From: Bacillus kwashiorkori
GTDB lineage: Bacteria; Bacillota; Bacilli; Bacillales; Caldibacillaceae
Assembly (NCBI RefSeq): GCF_001375515.1
Contig: NZ_CTDX01000016.1
Span: 1 to 64,000, forward strand
DNA: 64,000 nt
Reading direction: 5' to 3'
Made by a program: the position numbers and the translations under genes. Under the pieces are notes generated by a model that saw nothing but the letters and a program-made list of their open reading frames with translations, did no database searches and was not told the origin of the DNA. Shown piece by piece: positions 45,694-53,613 of this stretch. Position 1 is the stretch's first letter; every line of letters starts with the position of its first letter.

Positions 45694-46467
45694 GTGGAAC
45701 ACATATTTGGTAATGGTTGGGAGATTACTCCTGCTGGTGGAATTACTGGTGAAGCATTTTATGCTCAACATGAAAATGAAAAATTATTTATTAAAAGGAA
45801 TTCATCACCATTTTTAGCAGTTCTTTCAGCAGAAGGAATAGTCCCTAAACTAGTCTGGACAAGAAGGTTAGAAAACGGTGATGTTGTTACTGCGCAAAAA
45901 TGGATAGCAGGGAAGAGACTAGAACCTTCTGATATGGTAGGGACAAATGTAGTGAAACTTTTAAAGAAAATTCACTATTCTAAACCTTTGTTATCTATGT
46001 TAAAAAGGTTAGGAAAATACCCTGTTTTACCAACCAGTTTAGTCGCAGATTTAATAAATAAAATGGATGGAGAGTTAAAACAACAATCCATTATTAGTAG
46101 TACGCTAAATTACTTAAATAACCATTTACCAAATGTTCATCCGAATAAATTAACTGTTTGTCATGGTGATGTGAACCACAATAATTGGATCATTACAGAG
46201 AATAACCAATTATACTTAATTGATTGGGAAGGTGCGTTAATAAGTGATCCAGCGTTGGATCTAGGTCCACTATTATTTTGGTATGTTCCCGAAAATCAAT
46301 GGACTTCATGGTTGAAAATGTACGGATTGAAATTAGATAAAGAATTAATGCAACGCTTAAAGTGGTATGTGTTATATCAAACGATTGAAACAATTATTTT
46401 ATTTAAAGATAGAGATAATAAAGAAGAAGAGACGTTTTGGAAGCAGTATTTAGAAACTATTTTATAA
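45694..46467 (+). CDS. ytmP: Choline/aminoglycoside kinase-like phosphotransferase YtmP
   Basis: A 257-residue APH/ChoK family phosphotransferase. Visible features are LFIKRNSSPFLAVLSAEGIVPKL, the catalytic loop HGDVNHNNWI (Brenner motif with D) and DWEGALISDPALDLGPLL (metal-binding Asp). The frame opens at 45634 but the GTG at 45694 follows GAAGGTGAAT and aligns with family starts. The substrate is unknown. Confidence 0.88.
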   Translation: MEHIFGNGWEITPAGGITGEAFYAQHENEKLFIKRNSSPFLAVLSAEGIVPKLVWTRRLENGDVVTAQKWIAGKRLEPSDMVGTNVVKLLKKIHYSKPLLSMLKRLGKYPVLPTSLVADLINKMDGELKQQSIISSTLNYLNNHLPNVHPNKLTVCHGDVNHNNWIITENNQLYLIDWEGALISDPALDLGPLLFWYVPENQWTSWLKMYGLKLDKELMQRLKWYVLYQTIETIILFKDRDNKEEETFWKQYLETIL

Positions 46468-46492
46468 TTTTTTTAAATGTGAATATTCAGAG

Positions 46493-46520
46493 GGAGCTGT
46501 CTTTATATGGCAGCTCCTTT
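46493..46520 (+). terminator. Terminator after ytmP
   Basis: GGAGCTG..CAGCTCC then TTTATTG. Confidence 0.8.
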
Positions 46521-46591
46521 ATTGTTTTTGCTTATATTTATTTGTATTCTGTATTCTTTTTAACTACGAACGTCTTGTGACGCATTACTTT

Positions 46592-46870
46592 TTACGAATA
46601 ATCCCCTATACTATTAACCCATTGTGATAAATTATTTTGATTTTCTACAATATGATTGTCAATATTATTCGTATATTGACCGCCTTGGCCGTAATTATAA
46701 ATTTCTTGTAAGACCGCTTTTACATTTTGGTCAATATTTTCATTTACCATTAAAGATTTCACGAGTCTTTCTATTTGTTGATATTCAGAAACTGCTCCAC
46801 AACAATCCGTTTGTTGGTTTTGTAAAATATCCTTTAATAAGGTTAGTTGATGAGTATGGTCAATTGGCAT
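46592..46870 (-). CDS. ytzH: YtzH-like small protein
   Basis: A 92-residue soluble protein of the YtzH-like family (MPIDHTHQLTLLKDILQNQQ). It is helical and Gln/Asn-rich with two Cys (DCC). The function is unknown. It sits between ytmP and trmB, as in B. subtilis, but is divergent from trmB. Confidence 0.85.
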   Translation of the reverse strand: MPIDHTHQLTLLKDILQNQQTDCCGAVSEYQQIERLVKSLMVNENIDQNVKAVLQEIYNYGQGGQYTNNIDNHIVENQNNLSQWVNSIGDYS

Positions 46871-47054
46871 TCATTCTACACTCCTTACGTTATACTTCAA
46901 TTATAGATTGTGTTAGTGTAGCTATTTTATTCCACTGAAGATAATGTAAATCACGCTATGTTTTTATAGAGGAATATGTTATTTTAAACAAGAGACGGGA
47001 AGTGTAAATAGACGAGTCATGTCCTATTGAACAATATACATAAGAGGTGGAAAC

Positions 47055-47708
47055 ATGCGTTTAAGAAATAAACCAGGTGCAAAAGAAAAGTTGCTTGACT
47101 ATCCGCAATACGTAATCCATGAACCAGAAAATAAGCGGGGAAATTGGCAACAAGTATTTAATAATACGAATGAAATTCATATTGAAGTTGGTACGGGAAA
47201 AGGTCGTTTTATTACAGAAATGGCAAAAGCCCATCCAAATATTAATTATATCGGTATTGAAGCATATACAAGTGTGATAGTATCGGCTCTTGATCGGGCT
47301 ATTGAAGCGGAAGTACCCAATTTAAAATTGTTAAATATGAATGCGCAAAAATTAGAAGAAATTTTTGCAAACGGTGAAGTCGCTCGAGTTTATTTAAATT
47401 TTTCAGATCCATGGCCAAAAAATAAACACGAAAAACGTCGGCTTACTCATCGAAACTTTTTGCAAATGTATGAAAATATTATGAAAACTGATGGTGAAAT
47501 CCATTTTAAAACGGATAATCAACATTTGTTTGAGTATTCGTTAGTTAGTTTTTCCGAATATGGATTAAAATTAAAATATGTCAGTTTAGATTTACATCAT
47601 AGTGATTTTGAGGGGAATATCATGACCGAATACGAGGAAAGGTTTTCTTCCATCGGTAAGCGAATTTTTCGTTGTGAAGTACAACTACCATTGGTGGAGA
47701 AAGCTTAA
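47055..47708 (+). CDS. trmB: tRNA (guanine-N7)-methyltransferase TrmB
   Basis: A 217-residue SAM-dependent methyltransferase. The SAM motif is [15 protein letters not shown], and the family signature [16 protein letters not shown] carries the catalytic Asp. The N-terminus [13 protein letters not shown] is typical. It makes m7G46 in tRNA. Confidence 0.96.
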   Translation: MRLRNKPGAKEKLLDYPQYVIHEPENKRGNWQQVFNNTNEIHIEVGTGKGRFITEMAKAHPNINYIGIEAYTSVIVSALDRAIEAEVPNLKLLNMNAQKLEEIFANGEVARVYLNFSDPWPKNKHEKRRLTHRNFLQMYENIMKTDGEIHFKTDNQHLFEYSLVSFSEYGLKLKYVSLDLHHSDFEGNIMTEYEERFSSIGKRIFRCEVQLPLVEKA

Positions 47709-47785
47709 TCGTATTTGTTGCTACTTTTAATGTGGGGAAATGTTCTAGTGGCAAGTTGTAGGAATGAATCAAAGGGGGAAGAAGA

Positions 47786-48628
47786 TTGGAACAATTACAA
47801 GTGGGGAATATTAAATTAACATGGTTGGATGGCGGTGTCACCCATTTAGATGGAGGTGCAATGTTCGGGGTAGTTCCGAAACCACTTTGGTCAAAAAAAT
47901 ACATTAGTAATGAACGAAATCAAATAGAGCTAAGAACAGATCCAATACTCATGGAAGTTAATAATCGGTATTTTTTGTTAGAGTCGGGAATTGGTAATAA
48001 TAAGTTAACAGATAAGCAAAAGCGAAATTTTGGCGTGACTTCTGAGTCAAATATTCACAGTTCTTTGGAAAAGTTAGGTCTGACTGTTCATGATATTGAT
48101 GGAGTATTAATGACTCATTTACATTTTGATCATGCTTGCGGATTGACAGAGAGTGTAGGAGATGGTTACGCTTCTACTTTTCCAAATGCAAAAATTTATG
48201 TTTCCAAAGTAGAATGGGATGAAATGCGTAATCCAAATATTCGTTCGAAAAGTACTTATTGGGAGATAAATTGGCGCGCTATTGAAAAACAGGTCATCAC
48301 ATTCGATGAAGAGCTAGAGGTAATAGAAGGTGTTCGCTTAATTCATACGGGTGGTCATAGTGATGGTCATAGTATTGTTATTATCGAATCAAAAGGTGAG
48401 TTAGCCGTCCATTTAGGGGATATTTTGCCAACTCATGCCCATCAAAACGTATTGTGGGTAATGGCATATGACGATTATCCGATGCAGTCCATTGCCGAAA
48501 AACAAAAATGGATTCCGTACGCCATTCAAAGGAATGCATGGTTCACCTTTTATCACGACGCCTATTACCGCGCACTAAAATGGACCAATAACGGCGAAGT
48601 AACAAGAAAAGTGGAGGTGACTGTTTAG
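47786..48628 (+). CDS. ytnP: Metallo-beta-lactamase-fold hydrolase YtnP (lactonase type)
   Basis: A 280-residue MBL protein. Motif [10 protein letters not shown] gives the HxHxDH metal site. [10 protein letters not shown] supplies the next His and [10 protein letters not shown] supplies the Asp. In B. subtilis YtnP hydrolyses acyl-homoserine lactones and interferes with streptomycete signalling. Start TTG at 47786 after AAAGGGGGA. The last codons (GGTGACTGTTTAG) are part of a 13-bp repeat whose second copy lies 212 bp downstream. Confidence 0.92.
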   Translation: MEQLQVGNIKLTWLDGGVTHLDGGAMFGVVPKPLWSKKYISNERNQIELRTDPILMEVNNRYFLLESGIGNNKLTDKQKRNFGVTSESNIHSSLEKLGLTVHDIDGVLMTHLHFDHACGLTESVGDGYASTFPNAKIYVSKVEWDEMRNPNIRSKSTYWEINWRAIEKQVITFDEELEVIEGVRLIHTGGHSDGHSIVIIESKGELAVHLGDILPTHAHQNVLWVMAYDDYPMQSIAEKQKWIPYAIQRNAWFTFYHDAYYRALKWTNNGEVTRKVEVTV

Positions 48629-48840
48629 AAACGGGTGGACTGGAGGGAGCCCAGAGCGAGATAAAGGAATCACGACGAGGAACGAGTCGATGATGACTTA
48701 TCGAACAGAAGCTTGGTGAAGTTCGCTAGCCGCTAGGAGCCGTAGCTGGACATCAAGGTTCGCAGACTAAGTACGCGGCGTCCTGCCGCAACGTCTGCAT
48801 GACCAACGTCGTGTTGGCCCAAGCGAAGGCGACTGTTTAG
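48629..48840 (+). repeat. 212-bp GC-rich structured element bounded by a 13-bp direct repeat
   Basis: Between ytnP and ytzB is sequence much richer in G and C than its flanks, with no ORF of interest. GGTGACTGTTTAG (48616-48628, the ytnP stop) recurs as GGCGACTGTTTAG at 48828-48840. Between them are tight hairpins: GCAGAC/GTCTGC enclosing GCGGC/GCCGC (48762-48798) and CCAAC/GTTGG (48803-48817). It resembles a structured intergenic repeat that I recall from other Bacillaceae genomes without a name. The GC-rich part continues to about 48860. Confidence 0.7.
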
Positions 48841-48881
48841 CGGCGTCCGACTTCCCCAACTACTTTACAATGTTATTCTAC

Positions 48882-49199
48882 TTAGAATAAATCAAGAATA
48901 GTTCCCGTTTTTGCATCTGCAATAAATTCATATGTCGTTTGTTCGTTGTCAGTTAACATTGTCACTCCTCCACGGAATACTTTATACGTTAACATATCTT
49001 TTACAAATTTTTCTGGTGTACAAACGATCCATGAACCAATAATTTTCCGAGTTTTTCCGCTGTTCACTAGTTCTTTTTTTACTTTATGTAATACTTCTTC
49101 TGAACTGAAGTTTTTTTTCTCCACTAACGTTTTACTTGCCCACCCTATAGCTAAACCACAAACAGTTCCGATAATAATTCCTTTCCATTTTTTATTCAT
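48882..49199 (-). CDS. ytzB: PepSY-domain membrane-anchored protein (YtzB)
   Basis: A 105-residue protein with an N-terminal membrane anchor (WKGIIIGTVCGLAIGWA) and a PepSY-like domain (TTYEFIADAKTGTILDLF at its end). It matches B. subtilis YtzB. The domain may bind or inhibit peptidases outside the cell. Ribosome site AGGAGGATTGAG. Confidence 0.85.
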   Translation of the reverse strand: MNKKWKGIIIGTVCGLAIGWASKTLVEKKNFSSEEVLHKVKKELVNSGKTRKIIGSWIVCTPEKFVKDMLTYKVFRGGVTMLTDNEQTTYEFIADAKTGTILDLF

Positions 49200-49362
49200 C
49201 TCAATCCTCCTTTAAATTTTAGTATAACGTTTTCTTTGCAATTATGTTAATAAAAGTTGAGTATTTTATAAAGAATTGATAACTAATATAGCGAATTTGT
49301 ATAAACTTCTGTAAAATAAAAATGTACATATTTAGGATTTCTAAATGAAATGGGGTAGGAAA

Positions 49363-50436
49363 ATGAATCAAGAAACATTAAATCTCTTTAAAACGTTAAC
49401 AGAACTGCCAGGGATAGCTGGAAATGAACATTTCGTTCGTCAATTCATGAAGGAACAATTAAGCAAATACGCTGATGAAATTGTACAAGACGGATTAGGA
49501 AGTATTTTTGGTGTTAAATTAGGTGATACAAATGGGCCAACTATTATGGTTGCTGGACATATGGATGAAGTTGGATTTATGGTTACATCTATTACAGAAA
49601 ATGGTATGATCCGTTTTCAGCCAATTGGTGGTTGGTGGAATCAAGTATTATTAGCCCAAAGAGTACAAATTATTACGGATAATGGTCCAGTAATAGGAGT
49701 AATTGGATCCATCCCTCCACATTTATTAGATGCGGAAACACGGAAGAAACCGATGGACATAAAAAACATGTTGATTGATATCGGTGCAGATAATAAAAAC
49801 GATGCAATAAACATTGGCATAAAACCAGGTCAGCAAATTGTTCCAGTTTGTCCTTTTACACCTCTTGCAAATAAAAAGAAAATAATGGCAAAGTCTTGGG
49901 ATAACCGATATGGATGTGGTTTATCTATCGAGCTGTTAAAAGAGCTTCAAGGAGAAGCGTTGCCGAACATATTATATTCTGGAGCAACCGTTCAAGAAGA
50001 AGTAGGTCTTCGCGGTGCTAGAACTTCCGCAAATATGATTCAACCGGATTTATTCTTCGCACTAGACGCATCTCCAGCAAATGATATGACTGGGGACAAA
50101 AAAGAATTCGGTCATTTAGGTGAAGGGGTATTGTTACGAATTTTAGACCGTTCCATGGTAACACATCGCGGAATGCGTGAATTTATTCTTGACACTGCGG
50201 AGTCTAATAATATACCTTACCAATACTTTGTTTCCCAAGGTGGTACGGATGCAGGGCAAGTTCATATTTCCAATGAAGGAATCCCGAGTGCTGTTATCGG
50301 TATTTGCTCACGCTACATTCACACTTCCGCTTCAATTATACATGTCGATGACTATTTAGCAGCTAAAGAGTTACTCGTGAAATTAATCAAGTCATGTGAT
50401 AAAACAACTGTTGAATCAATTAGAAAAAATAGTTAA
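49363..50436 (+). CDS. ytoP: M42-family glutamyl-type aminopeptidase YtoP
   Basis: A 357-residue zinc/cobalt aminopeptidase of the tetrahedral M42 type. Metal ligands are in [39 protein letters not shown], and the final [15 protein letters not shown]. The frame opens 18 bp upstream, but the ATG at 49363 follows GGGTAGGA. It probably trims peptides in the cytosol. Confidence 0.93.
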   Translation: MNQETLNLFKTLTELPGIAGNEHFVRQFMKEQLSKYADEIVQDGLGSIFGVKLGDTNGPTIMVAGHMDEVGFMVTSITENGMIRFQPIGGWWNQVLLAQRVQIITDNGPVIGVIGSIPPHLLDAETRKKPMDIKNMLIDIGADNKNDAINIGIKPGQQIVPVCPFTPLANKKKIMAKSWDNRYGCGLSIELLKELQGEALPNILYSGATVQEEVGLRGARTSANMIQPDLFFALDASPANDMTGDKKEFGHLGEGVLLRILDRSMVTHRGMREFILDTAESNNIPYQYFVSQGGTDAGQVHISNEGIPSAVIGICSRYIHTSASIIHVDDYLAAKELLVKLIKSCDKTTVESIRKNS

Positions 50437-50504
50437 CAATAACTAGTGACTATTTTATACGAATAATCTTACTTTTGACGATAAATGAATGAGGGATTTC
50501 TTAC

Positions 50505-51038
50505 ATGAGAATCGCTGTAGGGACGACGAATCCAGCAAAACTCCAAGCAATTAAAAATGTCTTTTCAGAGCAATATACAACAATAACTTACGGAAAAGTA
50601 CCATCTAATGTACGTGAACAGCCGTTTTCTGATGAGGAGACAATCCAAGGAGCTATAAACCGAGCAAAAAATGCGTTAGATCAATTATCAGGTGATATTG
50701 GAATTGGTTTGGAAGGTGGAGTTACCGAGACACCGTTTGGGCTATTTCTTTGTAACTGGGGGGCAATATTTGTGCCAGATGCACCGCCGATTATTGCTGG
50801 CGGTGCAAGAATCCCTCTACCGGAAAAAATAAGCGATAGGCTTCGTCATGGCGAAGAACTAGGACCAATTATGGATGACTTTTGTCATAGAGAAAATATT
50901 CGCTCCCACGAAGGTGCTGTCGGTATTTTTACAAATGGTATTATTAAACGCGACCAAATGTTCACCCATGTCGTGCAATTATTAAAAGGGCAACTGCAAA
51001 AAAAATGGGGGAAAGATCCCCGTTGCTTTAAAGCATAA
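50505..51038 (+). CDS. Inosine/xanthosine triphosphatase, YjjX/DUF84 family
   Basis: A 177-residue NTPase. Residues 1-40 (MRIAVGTTNPAKLQAIKNVF) match the YjjX/DUF84 fold, and the substrate-binding GLEGGVTETPFGLFLCNWG segment is well kept. It cleanses non-canonical purine triphosphates. It is distinct from the RdgB/YtaG type Ham1 enzymes. Confidence 0.87.
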   Translation: MRIAVGTTNPAKLQAIKNVFSEQYTTITYGKVPSNVREQPFSDEETIQGAINRAKNALDQLSGDIGIGLEGGVTETPFGLFLCNWGAIFVPDAPPIIAGGARIPLPEKISDRLRHGEELGPIMDDFCHRENIRSHEGAVGIFTNGIIKRDQMFTHVVQLLKGQLQKKWGKDPRCFKA

Positions 51039-51061
51039 AAAGTGATTAAAGGAGGAGTTGA

Positions 51062-51574
51062 ATGAAGAGGTACATAGTACTACTAGGATTCGTTTCCTTT
51101 GTTCTTTTATTGACGGCTTGTTCAGGTACTATTAATGAAGAGCAAAAGAAAGCACGGGATGCTGCGAAAGAAATATTTGAATCAGAAACGGTAAAAGCAA
51201 ATAAAGAGTCAGAGGCGATTTCATTTTTTTTACCAAGCAGTATGAAAATAGAAAGTGAAGATGCCAATAACCTTTTACTTGCAAAAGGTTCTAAGCTATA
51301 TATTTTATTTCATAATCCTAATGAAGGAAAAGATAGTAATGTACTTTATGACACAACATTAAAAAGTGCGAAGGAGTATCGTTTGAACGAGAAATTTTCG
51401 AAAGAGGGTGAATTAGGATTTATTTTCATTAAAGATCTTGAGGAAGAAAAATACGAATTAATTGTTGGAATTGGCGGCAGTAAAATTACGACAGAAACGA
51501 CGGTAAAAGATTTGGCAGATGATGCTGAATTAATGATGCGCATCGTTTCTTCTGTTACAATGCCAGAAAAGTAA
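51062..51574 (+). CDS. Small lipoprotein of unknown function
   Basis: A 170-residue lipoprotein. The signal peptide ends with LLTAC (C20), followed by a Glu/Lys-rich linker and a compact alpha/beta domain (KLYILFHNP, ELIVGIGGSKITTETTVKDL). I do not recognise the family. It lies between the NTPase gene and ytpP in the same direction, with GGAGGAGTTG 3 bp before the ATG. Confidence 0.8.
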   Translation: MKRYIVLLGFVSFVLLLTACSGTINEEQKKARDAAKEIFESETVKANKESEAISFFLPSSMKIESEDANNLLLAKGSKLYILFHNPNEGKDSNVLYDTTLKSAKEYRLNEKFSKEGELGFIFIKDLEEEKYELIVGIGGSKITTETTVKDLADDAELMMRIVSSVTMPEK

Positions 51575-51712
51575 TCAATTGGTTCCTCACACTTTCATTA
51601 GAGTGGGGAATTTTTTCGTATAAAAGTAAAATCGGATTAATTGGCTTGTTAATTTATCTTTGTTAGTATTAAAATACTAGAGGAAAAGTTTTACTTATAG
51701 GAGGAATGGATA

Positions 51713-52027
51713 ATGGAAAACTTAAAATCGGTAGAACAATTCAACACATATAAAAATGAAGGGAAATATATATTTTTATTTACTGCTAATTGGTGCCCAG
51801 ATTGTCGTTTTATCGAACCGTTTTTACCTGAAATAGAAGAAAAATATGCTGATTACCAATTTATTTCTGTAAATAGAGATGAGTTTATTGACCTATGTAG
51901 TGAATTAAATATATTCGGTATTCCGAGCTTTATCGCATTTAAAGATGGAAAAGAAATTGGCCGCTTCGTTAGTAAAGACCGCAAAACTAAAAATGAAGTT
52001 GAACAATTCATCGAATCTCTTAACTAA
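51713..52027 (+). CDS. ytpP: Thioredoxin-like protein YtpP
   Basis: A 104-residue thioredoxin fold. The redox motif is C28-PDC-31 (ANWCPDCRF), with the cis-Pro in IFGIPSFIAFKDG. CPDC is unusual, as thioredoxins have CGPC. It resembles bacillithiol/YtpP bacilliredoxin-linked thioredoxins. It is the first gene of the ytpP-ytpQ-ytpR group. Confidence 0.92.
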   Translation: MENLKSVEQFNTYKNEGKYIFLFTANWCPDCRFIEPFLPEIEEKYADYQFISVNRDEFIDLCSELNIFGIPSFIAFKDGKEIGRFVSKDRKTKNEVEQFIESLN

Positions 52028-52038
52028 GGATGTTTTAA

Positions 52039-52848
52039 ATGAAAATGACTATTGCAAAACTTCGAAAAATGCTGGAAGAACGATTGTCACAAGAGGAAAG
52101 AAAAATCAATTATGACCGTGAAAAAGAGGAGCTTCGCATTGAAAATAAAGTAACAGGCAAAGGAATCACGGTTTCTTTACCACCTATGCTTGCCAAATGG
52201 GAACGTGAAAAAGAAAAAGCAATAGATGAAATTTGTTATTATGTCGAGGAAGCATTAACCGTAATAAAAGAGCATGCACAAATTACTGGTAACGAGAAAC
52301 GTATTTTTCCGGTTATTCGTTCTACATCATTTCCAACAGAAACTGCTGATGGGAAACGACTATTGTATGACGAACATACAGCAGAAACTAGGGTGTATTA
52401 CGCGATTGATTTGGGGAAGTCGTACCAGCTGATTGATCGGTCAGTAATGGAAAGCGAGCAATTGAATGAATCAGCTATTAAAGAAATAGCATTATTCAAT
52501 TTACGCTCGTTACAAAATCCAATTAAAAAAGATACAGTTAGAGATAACGATTTTTATTTTTTAAATACAAATGACGGTTATGATGCGAGTAGAATATTAA
52601 ATGATACTTTTCTGAAAGACATGAAACAAAAAATAAACGGAACAATGACCATCTCCGTTCCCCATCAAGATGTGCTTATTATTGCAGATATAAAAAATAA
52701 TGCAGGATACGATATTTTAGCTCAAATGAGTATGAGCTTTTTTACCAATGGAAGGGTACCAATTACCTCTTTATCGTTTTATTATGAAGATGGTAAGCTA
52801 GAACCGATTTTTATTTTAGCAAAAAATCCCCCAACAAGGAAAAAGTAG
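52039..52848 (+). CDS. ytpQ: DUF1444 protein YtpQ
   Basis: A 269-residue soluble protein of the UPF0354/DUF1444 family with no known reaction. The N-terminal part is Lys/Glu-rich and helical. The C-terminal half holds FNLRSLQNPIKKDTVRDNDFYF and GRVPITSLSFYYEDGKLEPIF, both conserved. It is 11 bp after ytpP. Confidence 0.85.
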   Translation: MKMTIAKLRKMLEERLSQEERKINYDREKEELRIENKVTGKGITVSLPPMLAKWEREKEKAIDEICYYVEEALTVIKEHAQITGNEKRIFPVIRSTSFPTETADGKRLLYDEHTAETRVYYAIDLGKSYQLIDRSVMESEQLNESAIKEIALFNLRSLQNPIKKDTVRDNDFYFLNTNDGYDASRILNDTFLKDMKQKINGTMTISVPHQDVLIIADIKNNAGYDILAQMSMSFFTNGRVPITSLSFYYEDGKLEPIFILAKNPPTRKK

Positions 52849-52878
52849 ATTTCTTTAATGCAAGGAAGGAGCAATAAG

Positions 52879-53484
52879 ATGAATGTTTTTTATAATAAAG
52901 AAGGGGTTGGAGATACGTTACTCATCTCACTTCTTTCTGAAAATGTATCAGAATTAAAATACGAAAAGCAAAACGACATTGTTAAAATATTGGATGATCA
53001 ATCAAATACACTTGTTGGTTACAATATTTTTCACGCCTCAAAATACTTTCAATTAGACAATTATAATGGACCAATCGATTTAACAGAAGGTTTCCTAAAC
53101 GACATTAATCATGTATTAACGGAAAACGGATTGGAAGCATTGGAAGTCGATTTATCTCCGAAGTTTGTTGTCGGCTTTGTAGAGGAAAAAGCAAAGCATC
53201 CTAATGCGGATAAATTAAGTATTTGTCTAGTGGATGTTGGTACAGAAAAATTACAAATTGTTTGTGGTGCTCCGAATGTGGATGCGGGACAAAAAGTAGT
53301 TGTTGCTAAAGTTGGTGCCGTCATGCCAAGTGGACTTGTTATTAAACCTGCTGAGTTGCGTGGTGTTCCTTCTAAAGGAATGATTTGTTCTGCACGTGAG
53401 CTGGAATTGCCGAACGCCCCACAAGAAAAAGGAATTCTCGTATTGGAAGAACATTATCCAGTCGGAACAGAATTTAAATTTTAA
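52879..53484 (+). CDS. ytpR: YtpR family tRNA-binding protein
   Basis: A 201-residue protein. The N-terminal half is a DUF4479 domain; the C-terminal half (about residue 95 on) is a tRNA-binding OB-fold (EMAP/CsaA-like): HPNADKLSICLVDVG, CGAPNVDAGQKVVVAKVGAVMP, and SKGMICSARELEL. It is like the N-terminal domain of PheT. The frame opens at 52858, but the ATG at 52879 has AAGGAAGGAG. Confidence 0.9.
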   Translation: MNVFYNKEGVGDTLLISLLSENVSELKYEKQNDIVKILDDQSNTLVGYNIFHASKYFQLDNYNGPIDLTEGFLNDINHVLTENGLEALEVDLSPKFVVGFVEEKAKHPNADKLSICLVDVGTEKLQIVCGAPNVDAGQKVVVAKVGAVMPSGLVIKPAELRGVPSKGMICSARELELPNAPQEKGILVLEEHYPVGTEFKF

Positions 53485-53507
53485 TTTCCTACAGATTAAA
53501 AATTGCA

Positions 53508-53543
53508 GACCTATACATTTTTAGATGGATGTATAGGTCTTTT
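53508..53543 (+). terminator. Terminator of the ytpPQR group
   Basis: GACCTATACA..TGTATAGGTC (10-bp perfect stem) then TTTTAC. Confidence 0.88.
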
Positions 53544-53613
53544 ACTGTTTTTGTAGTAAAATAAGTATCAAAGTTATTTAAAAAAGTGTATGGATGAAAG
53601 AAAGAGTGATTAT

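Noticed and set aside
50177-50359. 60-codon frame on the plus strand inside the M42 aminopeptidase gene
   Set aside because: It is a different frame of the aminopeptidase, which has all its metal-ligand motifs.
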